A stretch of DNA of 10,682 nt from CAZPDM01 sp964585305 (GTDB lineage: Bacteria; Planctomycetota; Uabimicrobiia; Uabimicrobiales; JABWCH01), in assembly GCA_964585305.1 (NCBI GenBank), contig CAZPDM010000113.1, positions 1-10,682 on the forward strand. The letters run 5' to 3'. A model generated the notes under the pieces. The model had not been told where the DNA came from. It ran no database searches and was given only the letters and a program-made list of their open reading frames with translations. Position numbers and translations under genes: made by a program. Positions 1-6,349 of this stretch are shown one piece after another (position 1 is the stretch's first letter; each line of letters begins with the position of its first letter).

Positions 1-15
1 ATCCTCACTAGTTAC

Positions 16-438
16 CTAGTTTAGATTTATAGCCAACAGTTCGCACTCATAATCTAAACCCAAAATTTGTAAAAGCTGTTGGTTAGCTTGGCGAACTCCA
101 GAAACAACTCCTTGCCAACGATTTTCTTCCCATTTATCTAAAATAGCTTGACTTCCTTTAGAAATATGGAGACTGCGTGCAATTTTGTATTGTTGTTCTC
201 CAATTGAAAATTCTAATAATATGCTAGCTTTTTGCATTCCTTGAGAAATTAGTTGAGAAACTTCATTTGTAAGGCGTGGAACTTTTCCATAAAGTGCAAA
301 AATAATTGCATCTACTAAAGAACTTTTGCCACTGCCTGTCGGCCCTGTAATAGCGAATAATTCTAAGTCATTAAAATCAATTTCAATAGGCTTTCGGTAG
401 CAAGTAAAACCTTCTATTTCTAATTTTAAAATGCGCAA
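16..438 (-). CDS. sbcC: SbcC/Rad50-like ATPase, N-terminal fragment (truncated)
   Basis: SbcC is the ATPase subunit of the SbcCD nuclease, which cleaves DNA hairpins and ends during repair. The start is read as TTG at 436-438, because AAGGAG lies 7 nt upstream and the product then begins LRILKLEIEGF, the usual SbcC opening. Starting at the upstream ATG (477) would overlap the preceding gene and bury this Shine-Dalgarno site. The Walker A motif GPTGSGKS is at residues 32-39, and family-like sequence runs on to LGLDYE near residue 131. There the resemblance stops: nine unrelated residues and a TAG follow, just before the Q-loop motif (LPQGxFxxFL) expected in the family. Full SbcC is about 1000 residues, so coiled coil, zinc hook and C-terminal ATPase half are all missing, and a 140-residue product could not be an active ATPase. 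It may be a real truncation or an assembly/amplification chimera at a contig edge. Family call firm; state of the gene unclear. Confidence 0.85.
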   Translation of the reverse strand: MRILKLEIEGFTCYRKPIEIDFNDLELFAITGPTGSGKSSLVDAIIFALYGKVPRLTNEVSQLISQGMQKASILLEFSIGEQQYKIARSLHISKGSQAILDKWEENRWQGVVSGVRQANQQLLQILGLDYECELLAINLN

Positions 439-445
439 GAAAAAA

Positions 446-451
446 CTCCTT
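446..451 (-). promoter_or_regulatory. Ribosome binding site that sets the sbcC TTG start
   Basis: The minus strand reads AAGGAG here, followed by 7 nt and then TTG at 438-436. This is a near-ideal Shine-Dalgarno spacing and decides in favour of TTG over the in-frame ATG 39 bases upstream, which lies inside the end of the adenosyltransferase gene. Confidence 0.8.
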
Positions 452-466
452 TTTATAAAAATATAT

Positions 467-1060
467 TTACCAACCAAAGTTGCTCATTTTTTTAGGAAGT
501 TCTTTAATAAGAGAATAGTCCACCATACAAAAGTTTCCATGCTCTTCTTCGCATGATAAAATAAAAAATATATCAGAAAGACGATTGAGAAAAGCTAAAG
601 TAGGTGAAGAAATTTGATGATTTATAAAATGATGCCAAAGTGAAATAAAGCTACATTCTATATTTCGTATGAGGGTTCTTGCTGTGTTAAACATACAAGA
701 TAATTCATTTGTTCCAGGAATAATAAATCCTTGTGGCATATTATTTTTTTCTTCATACCGTTGGATAATATCTTCTAAAAATTTAACTTCTTCTTCAGTT
801 ATTTTATGCGTATAATTAGTTTTGTTATAAGGATCGCTTGCATTAGCAGAAATAACAAAACAACATGTTTGTATCCAAGTTAAAATATGCCATCTAGCGT
901 CTTTAGAAGATAAACGTAATTTAATTGTGCTTAAATGCGCTGTTAATTGTTCTATTTTTCCTGGCACTTCAACACGTAAATCATTTTTATCAATGCGTTC
1001 CCCATCTAATGTAGATGTTTTTCCGCTATCTCCTTCTCGAGTTGTAATACTTGAAGACAT
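467..1060 (-). CDS. PduO-type cob(I)alamin adenosyltransferase, divergent
   Basis: The family transfers the adenosyl group of ATP to cob(I)alamin, making coenzyme B12 in the cytoplasm. The 197 residues match family length. The N-terminal ATP-binding stretch T-R-E-G-D-S-G-K-T-S (7-16), followed by L-D-G-E-R and the DLRVE segment, is well kept. So are the FIIPG segment (112-116), the A-R-T-x-x-R helix (127-132) and LNRLSD (158-163). Two usually strong motifs have drifted: the consensus G-x-V-D-E-L-N reads G-K-I-E-Q-L-T (34-40), and ARxxxRRxER reads A-R-T-L-I-R-N-I-E-C (127-136), losing one Arg and the terminal Arg. Activity is therefore likely but not certain; a specialised or weakened enzyme is possible. 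AGGA lies 7 nt before the ATG. It is first in a two-gene unit, with sbcC starting 28 nt after its stop. No cobalamin riboswitch is visible upstream. Confidence 0.85.
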   Translation of the reverse strand: MSSSITTREGDSGKTSTLDGERIDKNDLRVEVPGKIEQLTAHLSTIKLRLSSKDARWHILTWIQTCCFVISANASDPYNKTNYTHKITEEEVKFLEDIIQRYEEKNNMPQGFIIPGTNELSCMFNTARTLIRNIECSFISLWHHFINHQISSPTLAFLNRLSDIFFILSCEEEHGNFCMVDYSLIKELPKKMSNFGW

Positions 1061-1100
1061 AATAAATTCCTAAAGTAGTTTTTTCTTAAAAAGAAAAATA

Positions 1101-1126
1101 TCAATTATTTTTGATAAAATAATTGA
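1101..1126 (-). promoter_or_regulatory. Perfect hairpin in the adenosyltransferase leader
   Basis: The arms TCAATTATTTT (1101-1111) and AAAATAATTGA (1116-1126) are perfect reverse complements around a 4-nt loop. On the minus strand the hairpin lies between the predicted promoter and the start codon and is followed by a T-rich run (about 1086-1100). It could act as an attenuator or as a protein operator. The stem is almost all A-T, so its strength as an RNA terminator is doubtful. A second short inverted repeat (TTTTCTT at 1081-1087 and AAGAAAA at 1091-1097) follows it. Confidence 0.45.
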
Positions 1127-1144
1127 TTTGACAGTTCTATAAAA

Positions 1145-1172
1145 ACTATAGCAAATTCGAGAAAAAAGTCAA
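1145..1172 (-). promoter_or_regulatory. Sigma70-like promoter for the adenosyltransferase-sbcC unit
   Basis: Read on the minus strand, a -35 box TTGACT (1172-1167) is separated by 16 nt from a -10 box TATAGT (1150-1145). Each hexamer differs from consensus at one position. Transcription would start near 1138, giving a leader of roughly 78 nt that contains the hairpin at 1101-1126. This is the best promoter match in the window. Confidence 0.65.
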
Positions 1173-1177
1173 GTTTC

Positions 1178-1183
1178 TATAAT
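1178..1183 (+). promoter_or_regulatory. Possible -10 box for the 114-aa gene
   Basis: A perfect TATAAT lies 33 nt upstream of the ATG at 1216, a sensible distance for a short leader. No convincing -35 box lies 16-18 nt upstream (the sequence around 1155-1161 is poor), and the genome is AT-rich, so this is a tentative call. If real, it lies within a few bases of the opposing -35 box at 1167-1172, so the two divergent promoters would overlap. Confidence 0.4.
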
Positions 1184-1215
1184 TTTATTTTAAGATAAAA
1201 AAGAAGGATATTCTT

Positions 1216-1560
1216 ATGAAATTGGCTGAAAATGTTCTTAGTTTTATTTTTGAGCGAGCATTACATTGTGAATGTCTAAGCCAAGTCTTGGAAGAGTTAG
1301 GACATCAAAATATATCTATATCTCGTAGAGAGTTATTGCAAATTCTTAGAGATTTTAAGCATCGAGAAAAAAATATTTCCGGTTCTCAATTCGATCTTGT
1401 TCAAAAAAAAATCAAAATTGAGCAGGAATTAGAACAAGGACTTATTAAAGCAAAATCTCAAGGTTTATCTTGGCGTGAAGCTGTTTATCAGTTGCATATT
1501 TCTCCTGGGCCAGATTTTATTCGATTAAGAACTTTATACGAAAAAACAGCAAAAAAATAG
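1216..1560 (+). CDS. Hypothetical 114-aa helical protein
   Basis: I do not recognise this protein. It starts at an ATG with AAGGA 7 nt upstream, which supports it as a real gene. It has no signal peptide or membrane segment, so it should be cytoplasmic. The sequence looks largely alpha-helical and charged. A Cys-Glu-Cys triplet lies at 18-20, a segment rich in Lys, Glu and Gln (about 60-80) may form a long helix, and the last 30 residues (GLSWREAVYQLHIS, then a Gly-Pro turn and a basic helix) have a helix-turn-helix-like rhythm. That resemblance is only visual. It is transcribed divergently from the cobalamin adenosyltransferase and separated by about 220 bp from the next gene, so it is probably a single-gene unit. 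A small DNA-binding or structural protein is possible, but no function can be assigned. Confidence 0.7.
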   Translation: MKLAENVLSFIFERALHCECLSQVLEELGHQNISISRRELLQILRDFKHREKNISGSQFDLVQKKIKIEQELEQGLIKAKSQGLSWREAVYQLHISPGPDFIRLRTLYEKTAKK

Positions 1561-1651
1561 AATTGGTTTAGTTTTTTTTTATTTTCATAAGAAATAATTA
1601 GATATAATACGTTGTGTTTTTTTTTCTGACTAAAAAACTTACCAATTTTTC

Positions 1652-1698
1652 TTGTAAAATCTTAAAACTTTGTTAAAATACTCTTAACTTTATATAAG
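1652..1698 (+). promoter_or_regulatory. Candidate tandem promoters for the cytochrome-DUF1573 unit
   Basis: Two overlapping sigma70-like pairs are visible: TTGTAA (1652-1657), 16 nt, TAAAAT (1674-1679); and TTGTTA (1670-1675), 17 nt, TATAAG (1693-1698). They arise partly because the segment holds an imperfect direct repeat of about 17 bp (1655-1671 and 1674-1691, both beginning TAAAAT and ending ACTTT or AACTTT). In such AT-rich DNA both matches are tentative, but this is the natural promoter position for the gene at 1783. Confidence 0.35.
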
Positions 1699-1724
1699 AA
1701 AAGAAATATCAAAATCAGTAAATC

Positions 1725-1749
1725 TTTACCTTTCTTTCGCAAAGGTAAA
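1725..1749 (+). promoter_or_regulatory. Stem-loop in the leader of the cytochrome lipoprotein gene
   Basis: TTTACCTTT (1725-1733) and AAAGGTAAA (1741-1749) form a perfect 9-bp stem around a 7-nt loop, CTTTCGC. It ends 23 nt before the Shine-Dalgarno site at 1773. No T-run follows, so it is not an intrinsic terminator. An mRNA-stabilising hairpin or an operator is more likely. Its function is unknown. Confidence 0.4.
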
Positions 1750-1772
1750 ATAAATATTTTCCTCAATATAGT

Positions 1773-1776
1773 GGAG
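1773..1776 (+). promoter_or_regulatory. Ribosome binding site that sets the start at 1783
   Basis: GGAG sits 6 nt before ATG 1783. The in-frame GTG at 1771 overlaps this site and has no good Shine-Dalgarno of its own. Starting at 1783 also gives a classic lipoprotein signal peptide beginning Met-Ile-Arg. Confidence 0.75.
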
Positions 1777-1782
1777 AAAAAT

Positions 1783-3048
1783 ATGATACGTTGGCCCATT
1801 GTTATATTAGCTGTTTTAGGTTTTTTAGGATGTGAAAACCATGAAATTCCTAAAAAAGTTGAAAATATTATCCAGAAAACAGATATATCTGATTCTATTC
1901 TTCATATTGCCTATAGTGGAGAGTTATTAGGTGAATTAGAACCTTGTGGCTGTAGTGGTTCTAAATTAGGTGGAATGCTTTTACGCAGTGGTTGGATACA
2001 AAATTTAAAGACAGAGCATCCTAATGTTATTTTGATAGATGGTGGATTTGCCAGTCGAAAGTGGGAATTGCAAGATCAAATGAAATTTAGGGTTCATAAT
2101 CAAGTTTTACAGTCTCTTGGTTATCAATTTCAATTTTTAGGACAAAAAGAATATCTTCCAACGGAATTATCCCAATCTTCTTTATTTATAGGTGGTAAAA
2201 AAACTTGGTATAAAACACATAAGGTTGGAAATAATATTACAATTTTATTTTTAACTATTGAAATAGAAAAAAAGCCTGATATTGTAGAATTAACAGCACT
2301 CATAAAAAATACTAATCCCCAGCTTATCTGGATAATGACAAAAGGTATTTTTGATGGATACCAAACACTTATCCCAGATGGAAATTATTTAACAATTGTG
2401 TGGCCAGTTGACTCTCAAGCCCCATTCAGTCCTTCTAAAATTGCATCCAACATATTTCTTGTTAGTGCAGGAAATCGTGGAAGGTATACAGGATTGATGC
2501 AAATAAAATTTCCAACAGGAAATAATATCAGCTGGGAAAACTGCATAGAAAATAAAATTATCGCGCTAGAGGCTAAATATCCTCCACATCCAGAAGTGCT
2601 AAAACACTTAGATCAATATAAACAAGATTTGAAAGATAAGCAACTTTTAGCACTTCAGATCAAACGAAGTTCGCCTATTGGTTTTGTAGGAAGTGATATC
2701 TGTAAAAGTTGCCATATTACGGAATATACAATTTGGAGTGGCTACAGTCACGCTAAAGCTTTTGCAACTTTAGTTAAAGAAAAACATGATTATGATCCGG
2801 AATGTGTAGGTTGCCATACAGTTGGCTTTGAATTTGAGGAAGGCTTTCGTACTGAAGAAGAAACTCCTTCTCTCATAAATGTTGGTTGCGAATCTTGTCA
2901 TGGCCCAGGAGTTCAACATGTTATGAAACCTGATAAAAATTATGGAAAAACAAATGGAGCAAGTACTTGTTTAGTTTGCCATGAAAAAGATCGTAGCCCA
3001 CATTTCGATTATGATAAATTTATGCAAAAAATTAAACATTGGAAATAA
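1783..3048 (+). CDS. Lipoprotein: degenerate UshA-like domain fused to tetrahaem cytochrome c554-like domain
   Basis: The protein has 421 residues. Residues 1-17 are a lipoprotein signal peptide ending in the lipobox FLGC (Cys17), so it should be membrane-anchored outside the cytoplasm. Residues about 40-250 resemble the metallophosphatase/5'-nucleotidase fold: YSGELLGELEPCGCSGSKLGGM fits the family's opening strand and GG helix. The metal ligands appear lost, however (no DxH, LIDGGF in place of LDAGD, LGQKEYLP in place of GNHE), so it is probably not a nucleotidase. It carries PCGC at 54-57. Residues about 300-421 resemble cytochrome c554, with four CxxCH haem motifs: CKSCH (307), CVGCH (341), CESCH (369) and CLVCH (396). 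Related UshA-like proteins with multihaem domains are known in Geobacter-like and planctomycete genomes, and some are annotated as selenoproteins; here Cys is used. A DUF1573 gene follows after 29 nt. Its likely role is extracytoplasmic electron transfer; partner and substrate are unknown. Confidence 0.85.
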   Translation: MIRWPIVILAVLGFLGCENHEIPKKVENIIQKTDISDSILHIAYSGELLGELEPCGCSGSKLGGMLLRSGWIQNLKTEHPNVILIDGGFASRKWELQDQMKFRVHNQVLQSLGYQFQFLGQKEYLPTELSQSSLFIGGKKTWYKTHKVGNNITILFLTIEIEKKPDIVELTALIKNTNPQLIWIMTKGIFDGYQTLIPDGNYLTIVWPVDSQAPFSPSKIASNIFLVSAGNRGRYTGLMQIKFPTGNNISWENCIENKIIALEAKYPPHPEVLKHLDQYKQDLKDKQLLALQIKRSSPIGFVGSDICKSCHITEYTIWSGYSHAKAFATLVKEKHDYDPECVGCHTVGFEFEEGFRTEEETPSLINVGCESCHGPGVQHVMKPDKNYGKTNGASTCLVCHEKDRSPHFDYDKFMQKIKHWK

Positions 3049-3077
3049 TTTAATGTTTTAAAAAAAAAAGGAATTAT

Positions 3078-4121
3078 ATGAAATCTGTTTATTTTATTAT
3101 GCTCCTTTTTATTGGGGTGACTTTTCTTATTGCTCAAAATGGGGCAATTCAACAACCTCCTGCAATTATTGAAGTTCAACCTGCTATGTTTCATTTAGGA
3201 AAAATTCCAGATAGTAAAATTCATAATTTTGCTTTCACATTAGTTAATCATAGCAGTGAAATAATGAAAATTGATAGAGTTGCAGTATCTTGTGGTTGTA
3301 CTATTCCGGAACAAAATTTTGATGAAGTTGCGCCAGGACAAAGCACCCAACTTAAAATTATTTTTGACCCTAAAGGTCGCCATGGATATGCTCGTTGGGA
3401 AATATTAATCTATACCACTGTAAAAAGTATGCCAGTTGTAATGGCTCCTTTTGATGTAGAAATATTAAAAGATGGTATGCTTTCTCAACAAGCTATTTCT
3501 TTTGGAGAATTCCAACGGGGAACATCTGTAGAGCAAGAAATTTGGATAGCTCCTGCAGATTATCCAAATTTTAATATTAAAAATATAGAACTATATTTGC
3601 CAGATGTTTCCTCCCAAAGTTTCGATATTTCATCTTCAGTGGATAATTATGATGGATTTTATCCAGGGAAAAGACGTGCCTATAAGATAAAATTTGCAGC
3701 TAAAAAAGATATTCCTTATGGTCGTTTAGAAGGAACTGTTCGAATTACTACTGATATCCCTGGGCATGAACTTATTGAACTTCCTTTTTTAGCAAAAGTT
3801 TCTGGGCTAATTGGTGTGCGTCCTGATTATATACCAATGGGTACTTTTTGTTCTGGCGACTATGTTATTCGCCGTGTAATGATTTTCCATCGAGAAGGCC
3901 AGTCTTTTCAAATTCATAAGGTTGAAAGTGATTTGCCATTTTTAAGTACTGGAGTTGTTCCTGTTTTGGAAGATCAATATTACCAGGTTATCGTTACTGT
4001 GAAAAAAGATGCACAATTAGCTTTAGGTGAATTTCGCGGGAAAATTACAGTATTTACCTCTTATGAAGATATGCCAAAAATTGTTTTACCATTACAGGGC
4101 ATTGTAATAGAAAAGAAGTAA
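3078..4121 (+). CDS. Secreted DUF1573 protein with three Ig-like domains
   Basis: The 347 residues begin with a Sec-type signal peptide (basic start, hydrophobic core to about residue 19, cleavage probably near Ala19-Gln20), so the protein should be exported. Residues about 33-130 match DUF1573: F-H-L-G-K-I-P, FTLVNHS, then the hallmark SCGCT at 71-75 and APGQSTQLKIIFDP. Two further beta-rich segments follow (about 137-245, opening ISFGEFQRGTSVEQEI, and about 248-345, opening GVRPDYIPMGTF). They look like additional Ig-like domains without the Cys motif. DUF1573 has no agreed biochemical function; it is related to ASH/HYDIN-type Ig folds and is abundant in Bacteroidetes and Planctomycetes. 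AGGA lies 5 nt before the ATG. It follows the cytochrome lipoprotein by 29 nt and is very probably co-transcribed, suggesting a shared envelope role. The CGC in SCGCT may be redox-active or bind metal (inference). Confidence 0.85.
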   Translation: MKSVYFIMLLFIGVTFLIAQNGAIQQPPAIIEVQPAMFHLGKIPDSKIHNFAFTLVNHSSEIMKIDRVAVSCGCTIPEQNFDEVAPGQSTQLKIIFDPKGRHGYARWEILIYTTVKSMPVVMAPFDVEILKDGMLSQQAISFGEFQRGTSVEQEIWIAPADYPNFNIKNIELYLPDVSSQSFDISSSVDNYDGFYPGKRRAYKIKFAAKKDIPYGRLEGTVRITTDIPGHELIELPFLAKVSGLIGVRPDYIPMGTFCSGDYVIRRVMIFHREGQSFQIHKVESDLPFLSTGVVPVLEDQYYQVIVTVKKDAQLALGEFRGKITVFTSYEDMPKIVLPLQGIVIEKK

Positions 4122-4224
4122 TTTTTTTGACAAACCTTTTGTTAATCTTGCCAGGTATTGGTGAGTATTAAATGATTTTCTTGTTAAAGTTACAAAATTT
4201 TACGATTTTTAATGAGATTGGGTT
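4122..4224 (+). other. Short intergenic region without a clear promoter
   Basis: This 103-bp gap holds a perfect -35-like TTGACA at 4127-4132, but no -10 box at a usable distance. No hairpin with a T-run is present either. The gene at 4225 may therefore be read from the upstream unit, or from a promoter that cannot be recognised here. Confidence 0.4.
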
Positions 4225-4929
4225 ATGTCAAAAGACAAATCAGAACCACAAGCAACTATCAAAGATTTTTTAATCTATGTAGTTAAAAAAAGAATTTTGC
4301 CCAAGCAAGCTGTAAGTCAATGTCGCAAACGTAAACAAGAAGCTATGGAAAAAGGCTATTCACTTACAGTAAAAGATATTCTATTAGAACAAGGCTACAT
4401 TGCCAGTGAAGCAGAATATAAAAAGCTATGGGATGATATGCAAGAAGAATTTCGGATTCGCAATAAAATTGCAGAGAAAAACCAAACAGGAGATCAAAAT
4501 TTTTCTATCCCGGAAAACTTACTTGAAGATTTACTCACACGTGAAGAAATTCAACGTGAAAAATATTCTGACGTTCCAACGTCAGTTATTTTAGCTTTGG
4601 AATCTCGTTGGAAAAAAAAGAAGGATCAAGAAAATCCTCGTCAACCTATTGTTGCTGCGGCTTTAAGAATGACCCAAAGAATTATGGATCGTAGTTTTTT
4701 TTCAAATTTCAGCAAATTAGAAATAGTTTTTGTTGCTTTTTTGCTGATAGAAATACTAAGCACAGCAATTTTAGGCATTCATTATTATTGGGTAATGTAT
4801 GGAAAGAAATATCAAATTCAACAAGTACAAATTCAGATCCCTACTACTGACTCAGAAATAATAATAGGGCAAATTCAAGAAGCTAATCATATAGAATTGC
4901 AAAAACTATTTACAAACACCAAACCATAG
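4225..4929 (+). CDS. Single-pass membrane protein with N-terminal GspE/MshE-N-like helical domain
   Basis: I do not recognise a named family for the whole protein. Residues about 11-75 show the pattern seen in small GspE/MshE N-terminal-like domains: a helix (IKDFLIYVVKKRILPKQAVSQC is typical in shape), then LTVKDILLEQGYIASEAEYKKL. The same kind of domain opens the 940-aa protein at 6350. Residues about 80-160 are charged and probably helical. A membrane segment spans about 167-190, with a Glu (176) inside it. Lys/Arg-rich sequence before it and about 43 polar residues after it suggest a cytoplasmic N-terminus. The Shine-Dalgarno is weak (GAG 8 nt upstream), so the start is less certain. clpX begins 25 nt after the stop with its own strong ribosome site, so the two are likely co-transcribed. 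A link to ClpX, such as a membrane adaptor or substrate, is conceivable but unproven. Confidence 0.75.
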   Translation: MSKDKSEPQATIKDFLIYVVKKRILPKQAVSQCRKRKQEAMEKGYSLTVKDILLEQGYIASEAEYKKLWDDMQEEFRIRNKIAEKNQTGDQNFSIPENLLEDLLTREEIQREKYSDVPTSVILALESRWKKKKDQENPRQPIVAAALRMTQRIMDRSFFSNFSKLEIVFVAFLLIEILSTAILGIHYYWVMYGKKYQIQQVQIQIPTTDSEIIIGQIQEANHIELQKLFTNTKP

Positions 4930-4954
4930 CTTTGCATGATTTCTGGAGAGGACT

Positions 4955-6241
4955 ATGGCTAATACGCCTATGAATAAAAAAACACCAAATGAACATTGCA
5001 CTTTTTGTGGCAAAAATAAAATATTAGTAGAGAGTTTAATTGCTGGACCTCCAGGTATTTATATCTGTAATGAGTGCATTACTCTTTGCAATACAATACT
5101 TAAAGAAGATCGCAAGAAAAAAGCGGCAAATCCAAGTTTGTCTGGCAAAAAGTTACCATCACCTAAAGAAATTAAACAAGAACTTGATCAATATGTGATT
5201 GGTCAAGAACATACAAAACGTGTACTTTCTGTAGCAGTTTATAATCACTATAAACGTATATATAATACTTTTAGTTCAAAATCAGTAGAGCTTGAAAAAA
5301 GCAATATTTTATTGATTGGACCTACTGGCAGTGGAAAAACTTTATTAGCAAAAACCTTAGCGACAATTTTGGATGTTCCTTTTGCTATTGGTGATGCTAC
5401 TACATTGACTGAAGCTGGCTATGTTGGTGAAGATGTTGAAAATTTATTACTGAAATTGATTCAAGCTGCAGATTATGATGTAGAACGTGCTAGCAGAGGA
5501 ATTATTTTTGTCGATGAAATCGACAAGATTGCTAAAACTTCTCAAAATGTTTCAATTACTAGAGACGTTTCTGGAGAAGGAGTCCAACAGGGACTGCTGA
5601 AGATGTTAGAAGGCACAATTTCAAATGTTCCGCCACAAGGGGGACGAAAGCATCCTGAACAAGCATATATTCAAATCGACACAACTCATATATTATTTAT
5701 TTGCGGTGGAACTTTTGTAGGATTGCAGGAAATTATTGGTAAACGTATTGGAAAGAAAATGATTGGATTTAAGCAAGAACTTTCCGAAAATGAAAATTTA
5801 GCTCGCGGAAATTTATTAAAGTATACAGAAGTTGAAGATTTAGTAAAATTTGGAATGATTCCTGAATTTATTGGACGTTTACCTGTAATAAGTGTATTAA
5901 ATCCGCTAACTCTTGATGATTTTGTTTCAATTTTAACCGGACCTAAAAATGCCATTTTACGACAATATCAAGCAATGCTTGAATTAGAAGGCATTCATTT
6001 AGAATTTGAAGATGCAGCTCTTCAAGAAATTGCCAAACTCGCGCTAAGTCGTGATACAGGAGCTAGAGGATTGCGAGCAATTTTTGAAAATCTTATGTTA
6101 GATGTGATGTATGAAGCTCCTTCTAGAAAAGATATTAAAAAAATTGTTCTCACTCCAGAAATGGTTCGCCAAGAGAAACCTATTTTTGTTTTTGATCAGA
6201 TAAATATTACATCCGAACAAAACCATACATCTGAGCAATAG
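4955..6241 (+). CDS. clpX: ClpX, ATP-dependent unfoldase of the ClpXP protease
   Basis: ClpX unfolds tagged proteins in the cytoplasm and feeds them to ClpP. The 428 residues match family length. The N-terminal zinc domain has C15, C18, C38 and C41. The AAA+ module shows Walker A GPTGSGKT (122-129), the pore loop GYVG (155-158), Walker B with D187-E188, the RKH pore loop (231-233), the IGF tripeptide that docks on ClpP (270-272), and sensor 2 GARGLR (369-374). All key residues are present, so the enzyme should be active and able to bind ClpP. GGAG lies 6 nt before the ATG. In many bacteria clpX follows tig and clpP; here neither is nearby, so ClpP must come from elsewhere. The upstream neighbour is a membrane protein of unknown function 25 nt away. 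An intrinsic terminator follows the stop. Confidence 0.97.
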   Translation: MANTPMNKKTPNEHCTFCGKNKILVESLIAGPPGIYICNECITLCNTILKEDRKKKAANPSLSGKKLPSPKEIKQELDQYVIGQEHTKRVLSVAVYNHYKRIYNTFSSKSVELEKSNILLIGPTGSGKTLLAKTLATILDVPFAIGDATTLTEAGYVGEDVENLLLKLIQAADYDVERASRGIIFVDEIDKIAKTSQNVSITRDVSGEGVQQGLLKMLEGTISNVPPQGGRKHPEQAYIQIDTTHILFICGGTFVGLQEIIGKRIGKKMIGFKQELSENENLARGNLLKYTEVEDLVKFGMIPEFIGRLPVISVLNPLTLDDFVSILTGPKNAILRQYQAMLELEGIHLEFEDAALQEIAKLALSRDTGARGLRAIFENLMLDVMYEAPSRKDIKKIVLTPEMVRQEKPIFVFDQINITSEQNHTSEQ

Positions 6242-6251
6242 TGCGAATTTT

Positions 6252-6297
6252 TTGAGAAAATAATGTGCATCATTTTTGATGCACGTTTTTTTCTCAA
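6252..6297 (+). terminator. Intrinsic terminator after clpX
   Basis: GTGCATCA (6265-6272) and TGATGCAC (6277-6284) form a perfect 8-bp stem with a TTTT loop, followed by G and seven T. An outer pair, TTGAGAAAA (6252-6260) and TTTTCTCAA (6289-6297), lengthens the structure. It ends the clpX transcript and implies that the 6350 gene has its own promoter. None is obvious in the remaining 50 bp. Confidence 0.9.
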
Positions 6298-6349
6298 GTT
6301 TCTAATAAAATTTTTAGTCCTCATTTTAGCCAATTTATAGGGATATACT

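Noticed and set aside
1128..1133. Perfect TTGACA on the plus strand as a -35 box for the 114-aa gene
   Set aside because: No -10 box lies 15-19 nt downstream (the sequence there reads about GCAAAT); the TATAAT at 1178 is much too far away.
1061..1215. Cobalamin riboswitch upstream of the adenosyltransferase
   Set aside because: The leader is too short and AT-rich, and no B12-box-like conserved core could be found.
3009..3194. Minus-strand open frame across the cytochrome/DUF1573 junction
   Set aside because: It covers the ribosome site and signal-peptide region of the DUF1573 gene in antisense and shows no protein family signal.
4127..4132. Perfect TTGACA before the 234-aa gene
   Set aside because: No acceptable -10 box at the right spacing, so it was not called a promoter.
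4400..4594. Plus-strand open frame inside the 234-aa gene
   Set aside because: It overlaps the well-supported frame entirely, and the Lys/Ile-rich product is typical of an AT-rich off-frame reading.
5686..5955. Minus-strand open frame inside clpX
   Set aside because: It is fully antisense to a highly conserved part of clpX, with no family resemblance or supporting ribosome site.
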